DNA from: Thermus thermamylovorans
Lineage (GTDB): Bacteria > Deinococcota > Deinococci > Deinococcales > Thermaceae
Direction of reading: 5' to 3'
Assembly: GCF_004307015.1 (NCBI RefSeq)
Contig: NZ_SIJL01000004.1
Span: 1-64,000 of the forward strand
Length of the DNA stretch: 64,000 nt
This document shows, piece after piece, positions 51,858-61,599 of the stretch. Position 1 is the stretch's first letter; every line of letters begins with the position of its first letter. The position numbers and the translations under genes were made by a program. A model generated the notes under the pieces. It did not search any database and was not told where the DNA came from. It was given only the letters and a program-made list of their open reading frames with translations.

Positions 51858-53591
51858 CTAGCGGGGAAGGGGGTAGCCCTCCGCCTCGAGGACCGCCTCC
51901 GCCACCTCCCGCCTCAGGGCCACCAGGTCCACGGGCTCATGCTTGGTGAGCCTCCGGGCTGCCGAGTACACCACCCGGGCCTCGTCCCCCTCCACCAGGC
52001 GGGGGAGCACGGAAAGCGCCCCCGCCTGGGCCCGGTCCAGGGCCTGGAGGAGGTAGAGCCGGGCCATGGCCCCCGCCACGCCGCCAAGCCTCCTGGCCCT
52101 CAGGAGGGCGCTTTCCGCGGCGTAAGCGTCAATCAGGATATCCGCCGCCGCCCCCAGGACCTCCTGCTCCTCCTCCACCTTCTGCCCGTACTTCTGGGCG
52201 GCCAGGCCCGCCACCATGAGGGCGAGCTTCTTGAGGTTTCCGATCTGGTGGAGCTCCAGGTCCTCGGGCTCCTCAAAGCTGGGTTCCAGGAGCTCCTTCT
52301 GGAGCCGCATGGCCGCCTGGAAGAGGGGTAGCTGCCCCTTGAGGGCCCGCCTCAGGAGCATGCCGGGGATGAGGAGGCGGTTGATCTCGTTGGTGCCCTC
52401 AAAGATGCGGTTGATGCGGGCGTCGCGGTAGGCCCGCTCGATGGGGTATTCCTGGGAGTAGCCGTAGCCCCCGTGGATCTGCACCCCTTCGTCCACCACG
52501 TAGCCCAGCACCTCGGACCCCAGCACCTTGATGATGCTGGCCTCCACCGCATACTCCTCGATCCCCGCCATCACCGCTTCAGGCCCCTTCTTGCCCAAAA
52601 GGGCCTCGTCGATGAGGCCCACGGTGCGGTAGACGGCGCTTTCCGCGGCGTAGATGCGGGAGGCCATCTCCCCGAGCTTCTGCTTTATGAGGCCGAAGCT
52701 CCCGATGGGGCGGCCGAACTGGTGCCGCTCCTTGGCGTACTTGGCGGAAAGCTCCAAGGCCTTTTTGGCCCCGCCCACCGCCCCCGCCCCCAGCTTGTAC
52801 CGGCCCACGTTGAGGACGTTGAAGGCGATCTTGTGCCCCTTGCCGATCTCCCCCAGGAGGTTTTCCACGGGGACCTTGGCGTCCTCGAGGATCACCTGGC
52901 GGGTGCTGGAGGCCTTGATGCCCATCTTCTTCTCCTCCGGGCCGAAGGAAAGCCCGGGGGTGTCCCGCTCCACCAGGAAGGCGGTGAAGTGCTCCCCGTC
53001 CACCTTGGCGAAGACGGTGAAGAGCTGGGCGAAGCCGGCGTTAGAGATCCACTGCTTGACCCCGTTCAAGACGTAGTGCCGGCCGTCTTCGGAAAGGGTG
53101 GCCCGGGTCTTGGCGGAAAGGGCGTCCGAGCCCGAGCCCGGCTCCGTGAGGCAGTAGGCGGCGATCCACTCCCCGCTCGCCAGCTTGGGGAGGTACTTCG
53201 CCTTTTGCTCCTCGGTGCCGAAGTAGACCAAAGGCAGGGTGCCGATGGAGGTGTGGGCCCCGTAGGTGACGGAAAAGCCCCCCGAGCCGGAAAGCTCCTC
53301 CGCCACCACCGTGGAGATCACCTTGGGCAGGTCCAGGCCCCCGTACGCCTCGGGGATCTCGATGCCAAGGAGCCCGAGCTCCCCCGCCTTGTGCATGAGG
53401 GGCACGTTCAGCTCCAGCTCCCCGTGCTCCATGCGCTCCAGAAGGGGGAACACCTCCTTCTCCACGAAGGTGCGGGTGGTGCGGGCGATCTCCCGGACGC
53501 TTTCGTCGAAGTCCTCGGGCGCATAGACCCTTTCGGGCACCTCCAAAAGCCAGCCGCCGCCTTTTTGCCAGAGCTTCTTCTCCTCGGTCAT
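51858..53591 (-). CDS. Long acyl-CoA dehydrogenase (FadE-like)
   Basis: A 577-residue acyl-CoA dehydrogenase of the VLCAD-like length class: dehydrogenase core plus about 180 extra C-terminal residues. YGAHTSIGTLPLVYFGTEEQ, YCLTEPGSGSDALSAKTRA near residue 149 and NRIFEGTNEINRLLIPGML near 398 (catalytic base region) are visible. Third gene of a fadN-fadA-fadE order, the same as the fadNAE operon of B. subtilis. It would catalyse the first oxidation step of long-chain acyl-CoA. ATG follows TAAGGAGG by five bases. The upstream in-frame extension to 53672 overlaps the thiolase and is rejected. Confidence 0.92.
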   Translation of the reverse strand: MTEEKKLWQKGGGWLLEVPERVYAPEDFDESVREIARTTRTFVEKEVFPLLERMEHGELELNVPLMHKAGELGLLGIEIPEAYGGLDLPKVISTVVAEELSGSGGFSVTYGAHTSIGTLPLVYFGTEEQKAKYLPKLASGEWIAAYCLTEPGSGSDALSAKTRATLSEDGRHYVLNGVKQWISNAGFAQLFTVFAKVDGEHFTAFLVERDTPGLSFGPEEKKMGIKASSTRQVILEDAKVPVENLLGEIGKGHKIAFNVLNVGRYKLGAGAVGGAKKALELSAKYAKERHQFGRPIGSFGLIKQKLGEMASRIYAAESAVYRTVGLIDEALLGKKGPEAVMAGIEEYAVEASIIKVLGSEVLGYVVDEGVQIHGGYGYSQEYPIERAYRDARINRIFEGTNEINRLLIPGMLLRRALKGQLPLFQAAMRLQKELLEPSFEEPEDLELHQIGNLKKLALMVAGLAAQKYGQKVEEEQEVLGAAADILIDAYAAESALLRARRLGGVAGAMARLYLLQALDRAQAGALSVLPRLVEGDEARVVYSAARRLTKHEPVDLVALRREVAEAVLEAEGYPLPR

Positions 53592-53601
53592 CTTGGCCTC
53601 C

Positions 53602-54795
53602 TTAGGCCGGATACACCTCAAACACCCCCGCGGCCCCCATGCCGCCGCCGATGCACATGGTGACGAGGCCATAGCCCCCGCCCCGCCGCCCCAGCTCGGC
53701 GAGGAGCTGGGCGGTGAGCTTGGCCCCCGTGGCCCCCAAGGGGTGGCCCAGGGCGATGGCCCCGCCGTTCACGTTGGTCCTCTCCTCGGGCATCCCCAGG
53801 GTGCGCATCACCGCCAGCACCTGGGCGGCGAAGGCTTCGTTGAACTCGATGAGGCGGATCTGGTCCAGGGAAAGCCCCGCCCGCTTCAGGGCCTTGGGCA
53901 CCGCCTTGACGGGGCCGATGCCCATCACATCGGGCTCTACGCCAGCCACCGCAAAGGTCAGGAAGCGGGCGAGGGGCTTCAGGCCCAACGCCTCCGCCTT
54001 CTCCCAGCTCATGACCACCAAGGCCGCCGCCCCGTCGGAGTAGGGGCTGGCGTTCCCCGCGGTCACCGTGCCCCCCTTCTTGAAGGCGGGCCGGAGCTTG
54101 GCCAGGGCCTCCAAGGAGGTCTCGGAGCGCACGGTTTCGTCCCGTTCAAAAAGGGTTTCCTCCACCACCTTCTTGGTGCCCTGGTAGCGCACCTTGGGCA
54201 CCCTTATGGGCACCACCTCGGGGAAACGCCCCTCCGCCCAGGCTTGGGCCGCCCTTTGGTGGCTACGGAGGGCCCAGCGGTCCTGGTCCTCCCGGCTGAT
54301 GCCGAAGCGCTCCGCCACCCTTTCCGCGGTGAAGCCCATGCCGATGTAGGTGGAGTAGCCCTCCGGGGTCCACTCCGTGGGGGTCAGGTCGGGGTGGAGG
54401 CGGGTGTGGTAGCCCGACATGGGCACCTGGCTCATCATCTCCACACCCCCCGCCAAGACCGCATCCGCCATCCCGGTCATCACCGCCTGGGCGGCCATGG
54501 CGACCGTCTGAAGGCCAGAGGAGCAGAAGCGGTTGATGGTGGCCCCCGCCACTTCCACGGGAAAGCCCGCCCTTAAAAGGGCCAGGCGGGCGATGTTGAG
54601 CCCCTGCGCCGCCTCGGGCATGGCGCAGCCCCAGAGGACGTCCTCAAGCTCCTTGGGATCCAGACCCACCCGCTCCACCGCCTGCCGCATCACCTGGGCG
54701 GAGAGGTCCACGGGATGGAGGGTGGCCAAGGCCCCATCCTTTTTGCCCCGGGCCACGGGGCTACGAACCGCGCTCACGATTACCGCTTCCCGCAT
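53602..54795 (-). CDS. fadA: Acetyl-CoA acyltransferase (thiolase, FadA)
   Basis: A 397-residue thiolase. The acylated cysteine is in [12 protein letters not shown] near residue 91, the general base histidine in [17 protein letters not shown] near 350, and the second cysteine in [16 protein letters not shown] at the C-terminus. [20 protein letters not shown] is also typical. It performs the last step of beta-oxidation, releasing acetyl-CoA. It starts 12 bases after the fadN stop and ends 10 bases before the dehydrogenase. Confidence 0.95.
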   Translation of the reverse strand: MREAVIVSAVRSPVARGKKDGALATLHPVDLSAQVMRQAVERVGLDPKELEDVLWGCAMPEAAQGLNIARLALLRAGFPVEVAGATINRFCSSGLQTVAMAAQAVMTGMADAVLAGGVEMMSQVPMSGYHTRLHPDLTPTEWTPEGYSTYIGMGFTAERVAERFGISREDQDRWALRSHQRAAQAWAEGRFPEVVPIRVPKVRYQGTKKVVEETLFERDETVRSETSLEALAKLRPAFKKGGTVTAGNASPYSDGAAALVVMSWEKAEALGLKPLARFLTFAVAGVEPDVMGIGPVKAVPKALKRAGLSLDQIRLIEFNEAFAAQVLAVMRTLGMPEERTNVNGGAIALGHPLGATGAKLTAQLLAELGRRGGGYGLVTMCIGGGMGAAGVFEVYPA

Positions 54796-54807
54796 GGTTC
54801 CACCTCT

Positions 54808-57099
54808 TTAGTTCCTAAGGGGCTTGCCCGTCTTCAGGGTGTGGGCGATGCGCTCCTGGGTCTTGCGGGTGCCGAGGAGCCTGAGGAAAGCCTCCCGCTC
54901 CAGGTCCAGAAGGTCCCCCTCGGAAACCTCCCGCGCCGGGCCTTCCCCACCCGTGAGCACCTGGGCAATCTCCAGGCCGATGCGCATGTCGTGGTCGGTG
55001 ATCTCCCCTGCCTCCCGGAAGGCCCAGACGGCGTAGCGCAGGTTGCCCAGGGCCTCGCTCCCCAGAACCCGGATCCTGGGGGGCAGGGGCGGGCGGTAGT
55101 CGGGGACCAGCTCCAGCACGCGCCGCTTGGCGTCGGCGATGAGGAAGTCCCGGTTCATGCTGATCCGGTCCCGGTCGCGGAGGAAGCCCAGCTTCCTGGC
55201 CTCGAGGGCGCTGGTGGAGGTCTTGGCCAGGGCGATGAGGTTGAAGGCCCGTTTCACCCCCTCGAAGGGGTCGGCCTCCTCGTAGGGGGCAAGCTCCCCC
55301 GTGAAGCGGAGGAGCATCTCCTTGGTGCCGCCCCCTGCCGGCAAAAGCCCCACCCCCGCTTCCACCAGGCCCATGTAGAGCTCCGCGTGGGCCTGAACGG
55401 CGTCGGCGTGGAGGGTGAACTCCGCCCCACCCCCCAGGGTGAGCCCGAAGGGGGCCACCACCACCGGGAAGGGGCTATAGCGGAGGGACATGGAAGCCTT
55501 CTGGAACTGCCTTACCGCCAGGGCGAGCTCGTCCCAGTCCCCTTCCTGGGCCGAGGAGAGGATCAAGGCTAGGTTGGCCCCGGCGGAGAAGGCCCTGGGG
55601 TCCTCGTTGCCGATGACGAGGCCCAGATAGCCCTTTGCCTCCACGTACTCCAGGCTCTTCTGGAGGGTGCGGATCACGCCCTCCCCGATGGCGTTCATCT
55701 TGGTGCGGAACTCCAAAAGGGCCACCCCATCCCCGAGGTCGATGAGGGCCGCTTCCTTCCCCTCCAGCAGGGTCTTGCCCTCGGACTTGAGGGCTTTCAG
55801 GGAGATCACCCCTTCCCGCTTGGGCAGGGGGTGGTAGGCTCCGTCAAAGCCCAGGTGGGTGCCGTTTCGGTAGAAGGCCCCCTGGGCCCGCTTCAGGAGC
55901 TCGGGCTCGGGGAGGCCGTGTTCGGCGAGCAGGGCCTTAAGGCCCTCGAGGCCCAGGGCGTCCATGTTCTTGAAGGGCCCTTCCTCCCAGCCGAAGCCCC
56001 ACTCCAGGGCCTGGTCCACGGAGACCAGGTCGTAGGCGATCTCGGGGGCCTTCTCCAGGGTGTAGTGGGCGGTGCGGGCGAAAAGCTCCCTGAGGAAAGC
56101 CCCGTACTTGCCGGGAAGCTCCACCACCTTAGGAAGCCTTTCCGTCAGGGGCAGGTCCCGCAGGGCCTTGAGCTCGGGCAGCTCCACCTTGGCCCGGGGC
56201 GCGTACTCCAGGGTGCGGTAGTCCAGGGTGTGGATCTCCCCGTTTACCCGTTTGTAAAACCCCGCACCCGTCTTTTCCCCAAGCCGGCCTTCCGCCACCA
56301 GGCGCAGGACCCACTCGGGCAGGGCGAAGTCCTCCCCGGTGGCCTGGGCCAGCTCCTCCGTCACCAGCTTGAGCACGTCCAGCCCCGTGAGGTCGGCGGT
56401 GCGGAAGGTGGCGGAGTTGGGGCGGCCCAGGAGGGGCCCCGTGAGGGCGTCCACCTCGTCGATGCTGAGGCCGTGCTTTTCCATAAGCCGCACCGCCTGC
56501 ACCATGCCGAATACCCCCAGGCGGTTGGCGATGAAGCCGGGGGAATCCTTGGCCAGGACCGTGCCTTTGCCGAGGATGCGCTCGCCGAAACGCTGAATTT
56601 CCTTCAGCACACCGGGGTCGGTCTCCGGGGTGGGGATCAGCTCCAAGAGGTGCAGGTAGCGGGGCGGGTTGAAGAAGTGGGTACCGAGGAAGCGCTTGCG
56701 GAAGCCTTCCGAGCGCCCCTCCAGGAGCACCCGCATGGGGATGCCGCTGGTGTTGGAGCTGACGATGGCCGTGGGCTTCAGGAGGCCTTCCAGGCGCTCG
56801 TAAAGGGCCCGCTTGGGCTCGGGCTTCTCGATGATGGCCTCCACCACCCAGTCGCAGTCCCGGAGCTTGTCCAGGTGGTCCTCGGTGTTGCCGATCTCCA
56901 CGTACCGGGCGAGGTCCGGGTCCATGAAGGCCGCGGGCCTCGCCTTCAGGGCCCGCTCCAGGCCCCGCTTGGCCACTTCGTTCCGGTCCTCCTTGCCGGG
57001 GATGTCCAGGAGGACCACGGGGATCCCGGCGCTGGCCAGGAGGGCGGCGATGCCGCTACCCATGGTTCCTGCGCCCACCACGCCCACCTTCTGGATCAT
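54808..57099 (-). CDS. fadN: 3-hydroxyacyl-CoA dehydrogenase / enoyl-CoA hydratase (FadN type)
   Basis: A 763-residue bifunctional enzyme with the dehydrogenase half first and the hydratase half last, the order of B. subtilis FadN and the reverse of E. coli FadB. The NAD site is KVGVVGAGTMGSGIAALLAS at the start; SSNTSGIPMRVL, GTHFFNPPRYLHLLELIP and KDSPGFIANRLG are dehydrogenase motifs. The hydratase half has GNEDPRAFSAGANLAL near residue 511 and VVVAPFGLTLGGGAEFTLHA near 560. ATG at 57099 follows AAGGAGGTGACC. First gene of the beta-oxidation operon, with a strong promoter and an operator-like repeat. Confidence 0.95.
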   Translation of the reverse strand: MIQKVGVVGAGTMGSGIAALLASAGIPVVLLDIPGKEDRNEVAKRGLERALKARPAAFMDPDLARYVEIGNTEDHLDKLRDCDWVVEAIIEKPEPKRALYERLEGLLKPTAIVSSNTSGIPMRVLLEGRSEGFRKRFLGTHFFNPPRYLHLLELIPTPETDPGVLKEIQRFGERILGKGTVLAKDSPGFIANRLGVFGMVQAVRLMEKHGLSIDEVDALTGPLLGRPNSATFRTADLTGLDVLKLVTEELAQATGEDFALPEWVLRLVAEGRLGEKTGAGFYKRVNGEIHTLDYRTLEYAPRAKVELPELKALRDLPLTERLPKVVELPGKYGAFLRELFARTAHYTLEKAPEIAYDLVSVDQALEWGFGWEEGPFKNMDALGLEGLKALLAEHGLPEPELLKRAQGAFYRNGTHLGFDGAYHPLPKREGVISLKALKSEGKTLLEGKEAALIDLGDGVALLEFRTKMNAIGEGVIRTLQKSLEYVEAKGYLGLVIGNEDPRAFSAGANLALILSSAQEGDWDELALAVRQFQKASMSLRYSPFPVVVAPFGLTLGGGAEFTLHADAVQAHAELYMGLVEAGVGLLPAGGGTKEMLLRFTGELAPYEEADPFEGVKRAFNLIALAKTSTSALEARKLGFLRDRDRISMNRDFLIADAKRRVLELVPDYRPPLPPRIRVLGSEALGNLRYAVWAFREAGEITDHDMRIGLEIAQVLTGGEGPAREVSEGDLLDLEREAFLRLLGTRKTQERIAHTLKTGKPLRN

Positions 57100-57116
57100 G
57101 GTCACCTCCTTATACT

Positions 57117-57153
57117 GAGTCAAAGTTTACTCCAAAGGCGGACCCGGTGTCAA
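57117..57153 (-). promoter_or_regulatory. Promoter and operator-like repeat of fadNAE
   Basis: Minus strand: TTGACA (57153-57148), 18 bases, TAAACT (57129-57124). The -10 box lies inside an imperfect palindrome of 16 bases (57117-57132; outer arms GAGT/ACTC, 12 of 16 positions symmetric). This could be the site of a fatty-acid-responsive repressor. Confidence 0.65.
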
Positions 57154-57159
57154 AGCCCT

Positions 57160-60096
57160 CTAGCTGTCGGCGAAGAGGTAAAGCGCCTGCATGAGGGCCT
57201 CAGGGTAGTCCCGGGGCCTCAAGGCTTTCTTCTCCAAGCGGAAGCCCGGGGGGTACTGGGTGAGCTCCACCCGGAAGGGGAGGGCCTTCAGGGCCCGGGC
57301 ATCGTAGTCCAGGGGCCAGCGGGGGAAGACCGCCATGAGGTGGGTGAGGTCCTCGGTGAGGGAGAGCACCCCCTTCCTCTGGGCCACCAGGCGGAGCCGG
57401 GTGAGGTTCACGAAGTTCTCCGCCTCCTCGGGAAGCGGCCCGTAGCGCTCCTTAAGCTCCCGCACCAGGCGGGAGACCTCCGCCAGGCTCCTGGCCTCGG
57501 CGAAGCGGCTATAGTAGCGGCTTCGGGCCTCGAGGCCCGGCACGTACTCCGCAGGGAGCCGGGCGGAAAGGGCCAGGTCCACCGTCACGTGGGGCCTTTC
57601 CTCCCGGGCTTCCCCCTTGAGCTTGCGGATGGCCTCCTCCAGAAGCTCGGTGTAGACCTCCAGGGAAAGGGCCCGGATGTGCCCGTGCTGCTCGGGGCCC
57701 AGGAGGTTCCCCACGCCCCTTATCTCCATGTCCTTCTCCGCCAGGAGGTGGCCGCTTCCCAGGTCCGAGAGGTCGGCGATGGCGTGGAGGCGCTTCTCCG
57801 CCGCCTCGGTGAGCCTTGCTGGGTGGAAGAGGTAGGCGTAGGCCTCCTGCTCCCGCCGCCCCACCCGCCCCCTTAGCTGGTACAGGGTGGCTAGGCCCAA
57901 GCGGTCCGCCCGCTCGATGAGGATGGTTCCCGCCTCGGGAATGTCCAGGCCCGCCTCGATGATGGTGGTGGCCAGGAGGAGGTCGTAGGCCCCTTCAGCG
58001 AAGAGGAGCATGGTCTCTTCGATGAGCCCTTCGGGCATCTGCCCGTGGACCACGCCGATCCTGGTCTCGGGCACGAGGACCTCCAGGTAGCGCCTCCTGC
58101 CCTCGATGGAGGCCACCCGGTCGTGGACGTAGAAGGCCTTACCGCCCCTTTCCAGCTCAAAGAGGATGGCCTCCCGCACCAGAAGGGGGTCATAGGGGGC
58201 CAGGAAGGTCCGGATGGGCTTCCTCCCCGGGGGCGGGGTCTGGATGCTGGAGAGGTCCTTAAGGCCCACCAGGGCGGAGTAGAGGGTGCGGGGGATAGGG
58301 GTGGCGGAGAGGTAGAGGGTGTCCACCTGGGCCTTGAGCTCCCGGATCCGCTCCTTCTGGGCCACCCCGAAGCGGTGCTCCTCGTCCACGATGAGGAGGC
58401 CGAGGTCCTTGAAGGCCACGTCCGGCTGGAGGAGGCGGTGGGTGCCGATCACGATGTCCACCGTTCCCTCCACAAGGCCCTTCAGGATGGCCTCCTCCTC
58501 CTTAGGCGGGGTAAAGCGGGAGAGCACCGCCACCCGCACGGGAAGGCCCTGGAAGCGTTCGCGGAAGGTCTTCCCGTGCTGCTCCGCCAGGAGGGTGGTG
58601 GGCACCAAAAAGGCCACCTGGGCCCCGTGGCCCACCACCCGGTGGGCGGCGCGCAGGGCCACCTCGGTCTTGCCGAAGCCCACGTCCCCCGAAACCAGGC
58701 GGTCCATGGGGTGGGGGGCCTCGAGGTCCCGCAAAACCTCCTCCAGGGCCCGCTTCTGGTCGGGGGTGAGCTCGTAGGGGAAACCCCCCTCCACCAGGGG
58801 GTCCCACTCGGGCAGGGGGGGAAAGGCCCGGCCCGGGGTGGCCTGGCGCTTGGCCTGCAGGACGAGAAGCCTTCCGGCGAGCTCCTCCACGTCCTTCCGG
58901 GCCCGCTCCTTGGCCTTTTGCCACTCGTTCTTTCCCAAGGAGGAGAGCTCCGGCGGGTCGTCGGTGGTACCGGGGTGGCGCCTCAAGAGGGGCAACTGCT
59001 CCACGGGCAGGTAGAGCCGCCCCTCCCCCCGGTAGCGGAGGACCAGGTAGTCCCGCCTGGCCCCCAGGACCTCCCGGGTCTCCAGGCCCAGGTACTGCCC
59101 GATGCCGTGGTCGGGGTGGATGAGGAAGTCCCCTGGGCTAAGGGCCCCGGGGTCGGTGAGCCCCTCCCCTACCCTAAGCCGCCCCCGCACCGCCCCGGTG
59201 GCGAAGACCAGGGCCTCGGTGAGGAAGACCTCCTCCCCCCACTCCGCGCCCCCTTCAAAGCCTCCGGGCAGGAGGGCGAGGCGCCCTTGGGGCGCGGGGT
59301 AGCGCTCAAGGACCAGGGGGGAGAAGGGGGCGAGGCGCCCCTTCAGGTACTCCAGAGTCCGGGCATGGGCCACGAAGAGGTGGACCCGCTTCCTTTCGGA
59401 AAGCCAGCGCCCGAGGTCCCTCTCCAGGGCCTTGAGGCTCCCCCGGTAGGGGGGAAGGGGCTTAAGCCCCAGGTCCACGGGGGGAAGCTCCACCCCGGCC
59501 CCCAGGGCCACCCAAGGGCGGCCCTCGAGGAGGGGCCAGAGCTCCTTGGGGGCCAGGGCCGGGGTGTCCAGGTAGACAGGCCCGGGGAAGTGCAGGATTT
59601 TCCTGGAGGTGAAGCCTTCGGCCTTCCCCGGCTTGGGCAGGAGGACGTGGCGCCGCCTCGCCTCGCCCCCCACCAAAAGCCTTTCCAGCTCCTCCCCATA
59701 GAACTCCAGGCGCACCTCGGAAAGCTCCAGCACCTCCCCCAGCACCCGGTAGTCCTCGTCCCGGGCGTAGCCCAGGCGGAGGAGGCGGTCTAAGAGCTCC
59801 CCTCGAGGGTAGCTCCGCCCCACCTCCAGGACCAGGCGCCAGGCCCCGGGGTCCTCGGGGAAGGGGGCTAAGGCCTCCTCGTAGGAGAGGACGAAGAGGG
59901 CCCGTTCCTCCAGGGCCTCGAGGCCCGGGCTCGCGTACACCGGCACCCCGAAGGCGGAAAGGTCCCGGTAACGCCCCTTGCGCTCCTCCGGGGCCAGGAG
60001 GACCGCGGGAGGCCGCTCCTGGGCAAAAAGCCTTGCCGCCACCACCTGCGGCAGGGCCAGGCGGTGGCCGTAAAACCTTTCCAGGGCAGTTTCCAT
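57160..60096 (-). CDS. mfd: Transcription-repair coupling factor Mfd
   Basis: A 978-residue DNA translocase that removes stalled RNA polymerase and recruits UvrA. It is shorter than E. coli Mfd (1148), as I recall for Thermus. The RNA polymerase-interacting domain contains LSPGDFLIHPDHGIGQYLGL near residue 325. Helicase motifs are SGDVGFGKTEVALRAAH (Walker A), LLIVDEEHRFGVAQKERI (DEEH box), SATPIPRTL and TTIIEAGLDIPEAGTILIE; a TRG-like stretch includes ERADRLGLATLYQLRGRVGR. The gene ends 61 bases from fadN and begins 26 bases before degV stops, which suggests read-through from degV. Confidence 0.97.
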   Translation of the reverse strand: METALERFYGHRLALPQVVAARLFAQERPPAVLLAPEERKGRYRDLSAFGVPVYASPGLEALEERALFVLSYEEALAPFPEDPGAWRLVLEVGRSYPRGELLDRLLRLGYARDEDYRVLGEVLELSEVRLEFYGEELERLLVGGEARRRHVLLPKPGKAEGFTSRKILHFPGPVYLDTPALAPKELWPLLEGRPWVALGAGVELPPVDLGLKPLPPYRGSLKALERDLGRWLSERKRVHLFVAHARTLEYLKGRLAPFSPLVLERYPAPQGRLALLPGGFEGGAEWGEEVFLTEALVFATGAVRGRLRVGEGLTDPGALSPGDFLIHPDHGIGQYLGLETREVLGARRDYLVLRYRGEGRLYLPVEQLPLLRRHPGTTDDPPELSSLGKNEWQKAKERARKDVEELAGRLLVLQAKRQATPGRAFPPLPEWDPLVEGGFPYELTPDQKRALEEVLRDLEAPHPMDRLVSGDVGFGKTEVALRAAHRVVGHGAQVAFLVPTTLLAEQHGKTFRERFQGLPVRVAVLSRFTPPKEEEAILKGLVEGTVDIVIGTHRLLQPDVAFKDLGLLIVDEEHRFGVAQKERIRELKAQVDTLYLSATPIPRTLYSALVGLKDLSSIQTPPPGRKPIRTFLAPYDPLLVREAILFELERGGKAFYVHDRVASIEGRRRYLEVLVPETRIGVVHGQMPEGLIEETMLLFAEGAYDLLLATTIIEAGLDIPEAGTILIERADRLGLATLYQLRGRVGRREQEAYAYLFHPARLTEAAEKRLHAIADLSDLGSGHLLAEKDMEIRGVGNLLGPEQHGHIRALSLEVYTELLEEAIRKLKGEAREERPHVTVDLALSARLPAEYVPGLEARSRYYSRFAEARSLAEVSRLVRELKERYGPLPEEAENFVNLTRLRLVAQRKGVLSLTEDLTHLMAVFPRWPLDYDARALKALPFRVELTQYPPGFRLEKKALRPRDYPEALMQALYLFADS

Positions 60097-60121
60097 GCGC
60101 TGGCGGCCAGAAGGCCAAGGG

Positions 60122-60958
60122 CTATTCTACCGCGTAGGCGTGCACCGCCAAAGCCCCCAGGCCCACGTTGGCGGCGATGGTGGCCCCCGAGCGGGTGATG
60201 CGGCCCCGCTCCAGGCGGAGAGCGCTTTCCAGGCTCCTCTTGAGCCCCTCCAGCCACTCGCCCCTGGCATCCGTGTGGGCGATGGTGATGCGGGCCGCGC
60301 GTCCCCGGAACTCCTCCAGCACCAGCCGGGCCAGGGCCTCGGGCACCACACCCTCCCGGGCCACCTTGAGGAAGCGGATGTGCCCCTTCTCGATGCGCAG
60401 GATGGGCCGCAGGCCCAAGAGGTTTCCCACCACCTCCCCAAAGCGGGGGAGGCGGCCGTTTCGGGCCAGGTGGGAGAGGTCGGCCACGCTGAAGAAGAGG
60501 CTGGAGCGCCGCATCCTTTCCATCTCCCGCAGGAGCTCCGCCTCCTCCGCTCCCCGCCTCAGCATCTCCACCGCCCGGAGGACCATGGCCCCAAGCCCGG
60601 CGGACACCATCCCGGAGTCCACCACCCGGATGCGGGTGGGGGCCACCTTCAGGGCCGCCTCCCGTGCCCTTTCCACGGTCTTGGAAAGCTCCCCGGACAC
60701 GTGGAGGGATAGGAGGCGGTCGTAGACCTGGAGGTGCCGCTCGTAGACCTCGGCGAAGTCCTCCACCCCCGGGGGCTCGGTCACCGGCTCCGCCCCCGCC
60801 CGCATGGCCCCGTAGAGGGCGTCGGGGGTGAGCTCCTGCCAGTCCTTGTACTTGCGCCCCCTGAGGTGCACGTAGATGGGCACCAGGCCCACCGCCTCCT
60901 CCTGGAGCACCTTGGGGGAGAGGTCCGCGGCGGTATCGGTCACGAGGCCTAGCTCCAC
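60122..60958 (-). CDS. DegV-family fatty-acid-binding protein
   Basis: A roughly 278-residue DegV protein. The family binds fatty acids (FakB) and in other bacteria hands them to a fatty acid kinase, or serves unknown roles. LGLVTDTAADLSPKVL at the start, the G-D-x motif region RIRVVDSGMVSAGLGAMV near residue 130, and RPILRIEKGHIRFLKVAR near 197 fit. The ATG at 60967 lies within the TAGGAT box (60971-60966), so GTG at 60958, seven bases after that box, is chosen; it gives ELGLVTDTAADL. No FakA gene is in the window. Confidence 0.88.
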   Translation of the reverse strand: MELGLVTDTAADLSPKVLQEEAVGLVPIYVHLRGRKYKDWQELTPDALYGAMRAGAEPVTEPPGVEDFAEVYERHLQVYDRLLSLHVSGELSKTVERAREAALKVAPTRIRVVDSGMVSAGLGAMVLRAVEMLRRGAEEAELLREMERMRRSSLFFSVADLSHLARNGRLPRFGEVVGNLLGLRPILRIEKGHIRFLKVAREGVVPEALARLVLEEFRGRAARITIAHTDARGEWLEGLKRSLESALRLERGRITRSGATIAANVGLGALAVHAYAVE

Positions 60959-60965
60959 GCCCCCC

Positions 60966-61002
60966 ATCCTATACCGGGTTAAAGCAGTCCAAGGGCTATA
61001 AT
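60966..61002. promoter_or_regulatory. Divergent degV / pcp promoters
   Basis: Minus strand TAGGAT (60971-60966), seven bases before the degV GTG. Plus strand TATAAT (60997-61002), 18 bases before the pcp ATG, giving a leader of about 11 bases without a strong ribosome site. Confidence 0.5.
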
Positions 61003-61020
61003 GGCGGGCGGGTTAGGCCC

Positions 61021-61599
61021 ATGATCCTGGTCACCGGTTTCGAGCCCTTCTCCGGCCTCAAGCACAACCCCTCCGCCGCCCTCCTCTCCCTCCTCCCCGA
61101 GGAGGTGGGGGGCGGGCCCCTTCACAAGGCGGTCCTACCCGTGGACGCCAAGGCGCTTCCCGAAGCCCTCCAGGCCCTCCACGGCCTGGGGCCTGCGGCC
61201 GTCTTTCACCTGGGCCTGGCGGAAGGGCGGCCCCTCCTTACCCTGGAACGGCTGGCGGTGAACCTCCTGGACTTCGACCGCCCCGACAACCGGGGGGAGA
61301 TCGTGGAGGACCGCCCGGTGGTGCCCGGGGGGCCTTTGGCCCTACCGGCCCGCTTCCCCGTGAAGAGAGCCCTCCGCCGCCTGCAGGAAGCCGGGATTCC
61401 CGCCAGGCAGAGCCTCTCCGCCGGGAGCTACCTCTGCAACCAGGCCTACTACCTCTCCCTGCACCGACTTCCGGAGCGCGTCCCCGTGCTCTTCGTGCAC
61501 CTCCCCCCCGACGAAACCCTGGCCCTGGAGCGGGGGGGGGCCTACGTCCCCCTGGACGAGCAGGCCCGGGGGGTGCGCCTCCTCCTGGAACTGCTGTGA
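61021..61599 (+). CDS. pcp: Pyroglutamyl peptidase I
   Basis: A 192-residue cysteine peptidase (C15 family) that removes N-terminal pyroglutamate from peptides. The catalytic triad is visible: glutamate in LTLERLAVNLLDF near residue 80, cysteine in LSAGSYLCNQAYY near 140, and histidine in LFVHLPPDE near 162. ILVTGFEPFSGLKHNPS begins the protein. The product, 5-oxoproline, could be the substrate for the PxpBC fusion near 2668. The last four bases overlap the next gene (GTGA). Confidence 0.95.
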   Translation: MILVTGFEPFSGLKHNPSAALLSLLPEEVGGGPLHKAVLPVDAKALPEALQALHGLGPAAVFHLGLAEGRPLLTLERLAVNLLDFDRPDNRGEIVEDRPVVPGGPLALPARFPVKRALRRLQEAGIPARQSLSAGSYLCNQAYYLSLHRLPERVPVLFVHLPPDETLALERGGAYVPLDEQARGVRLLLELL

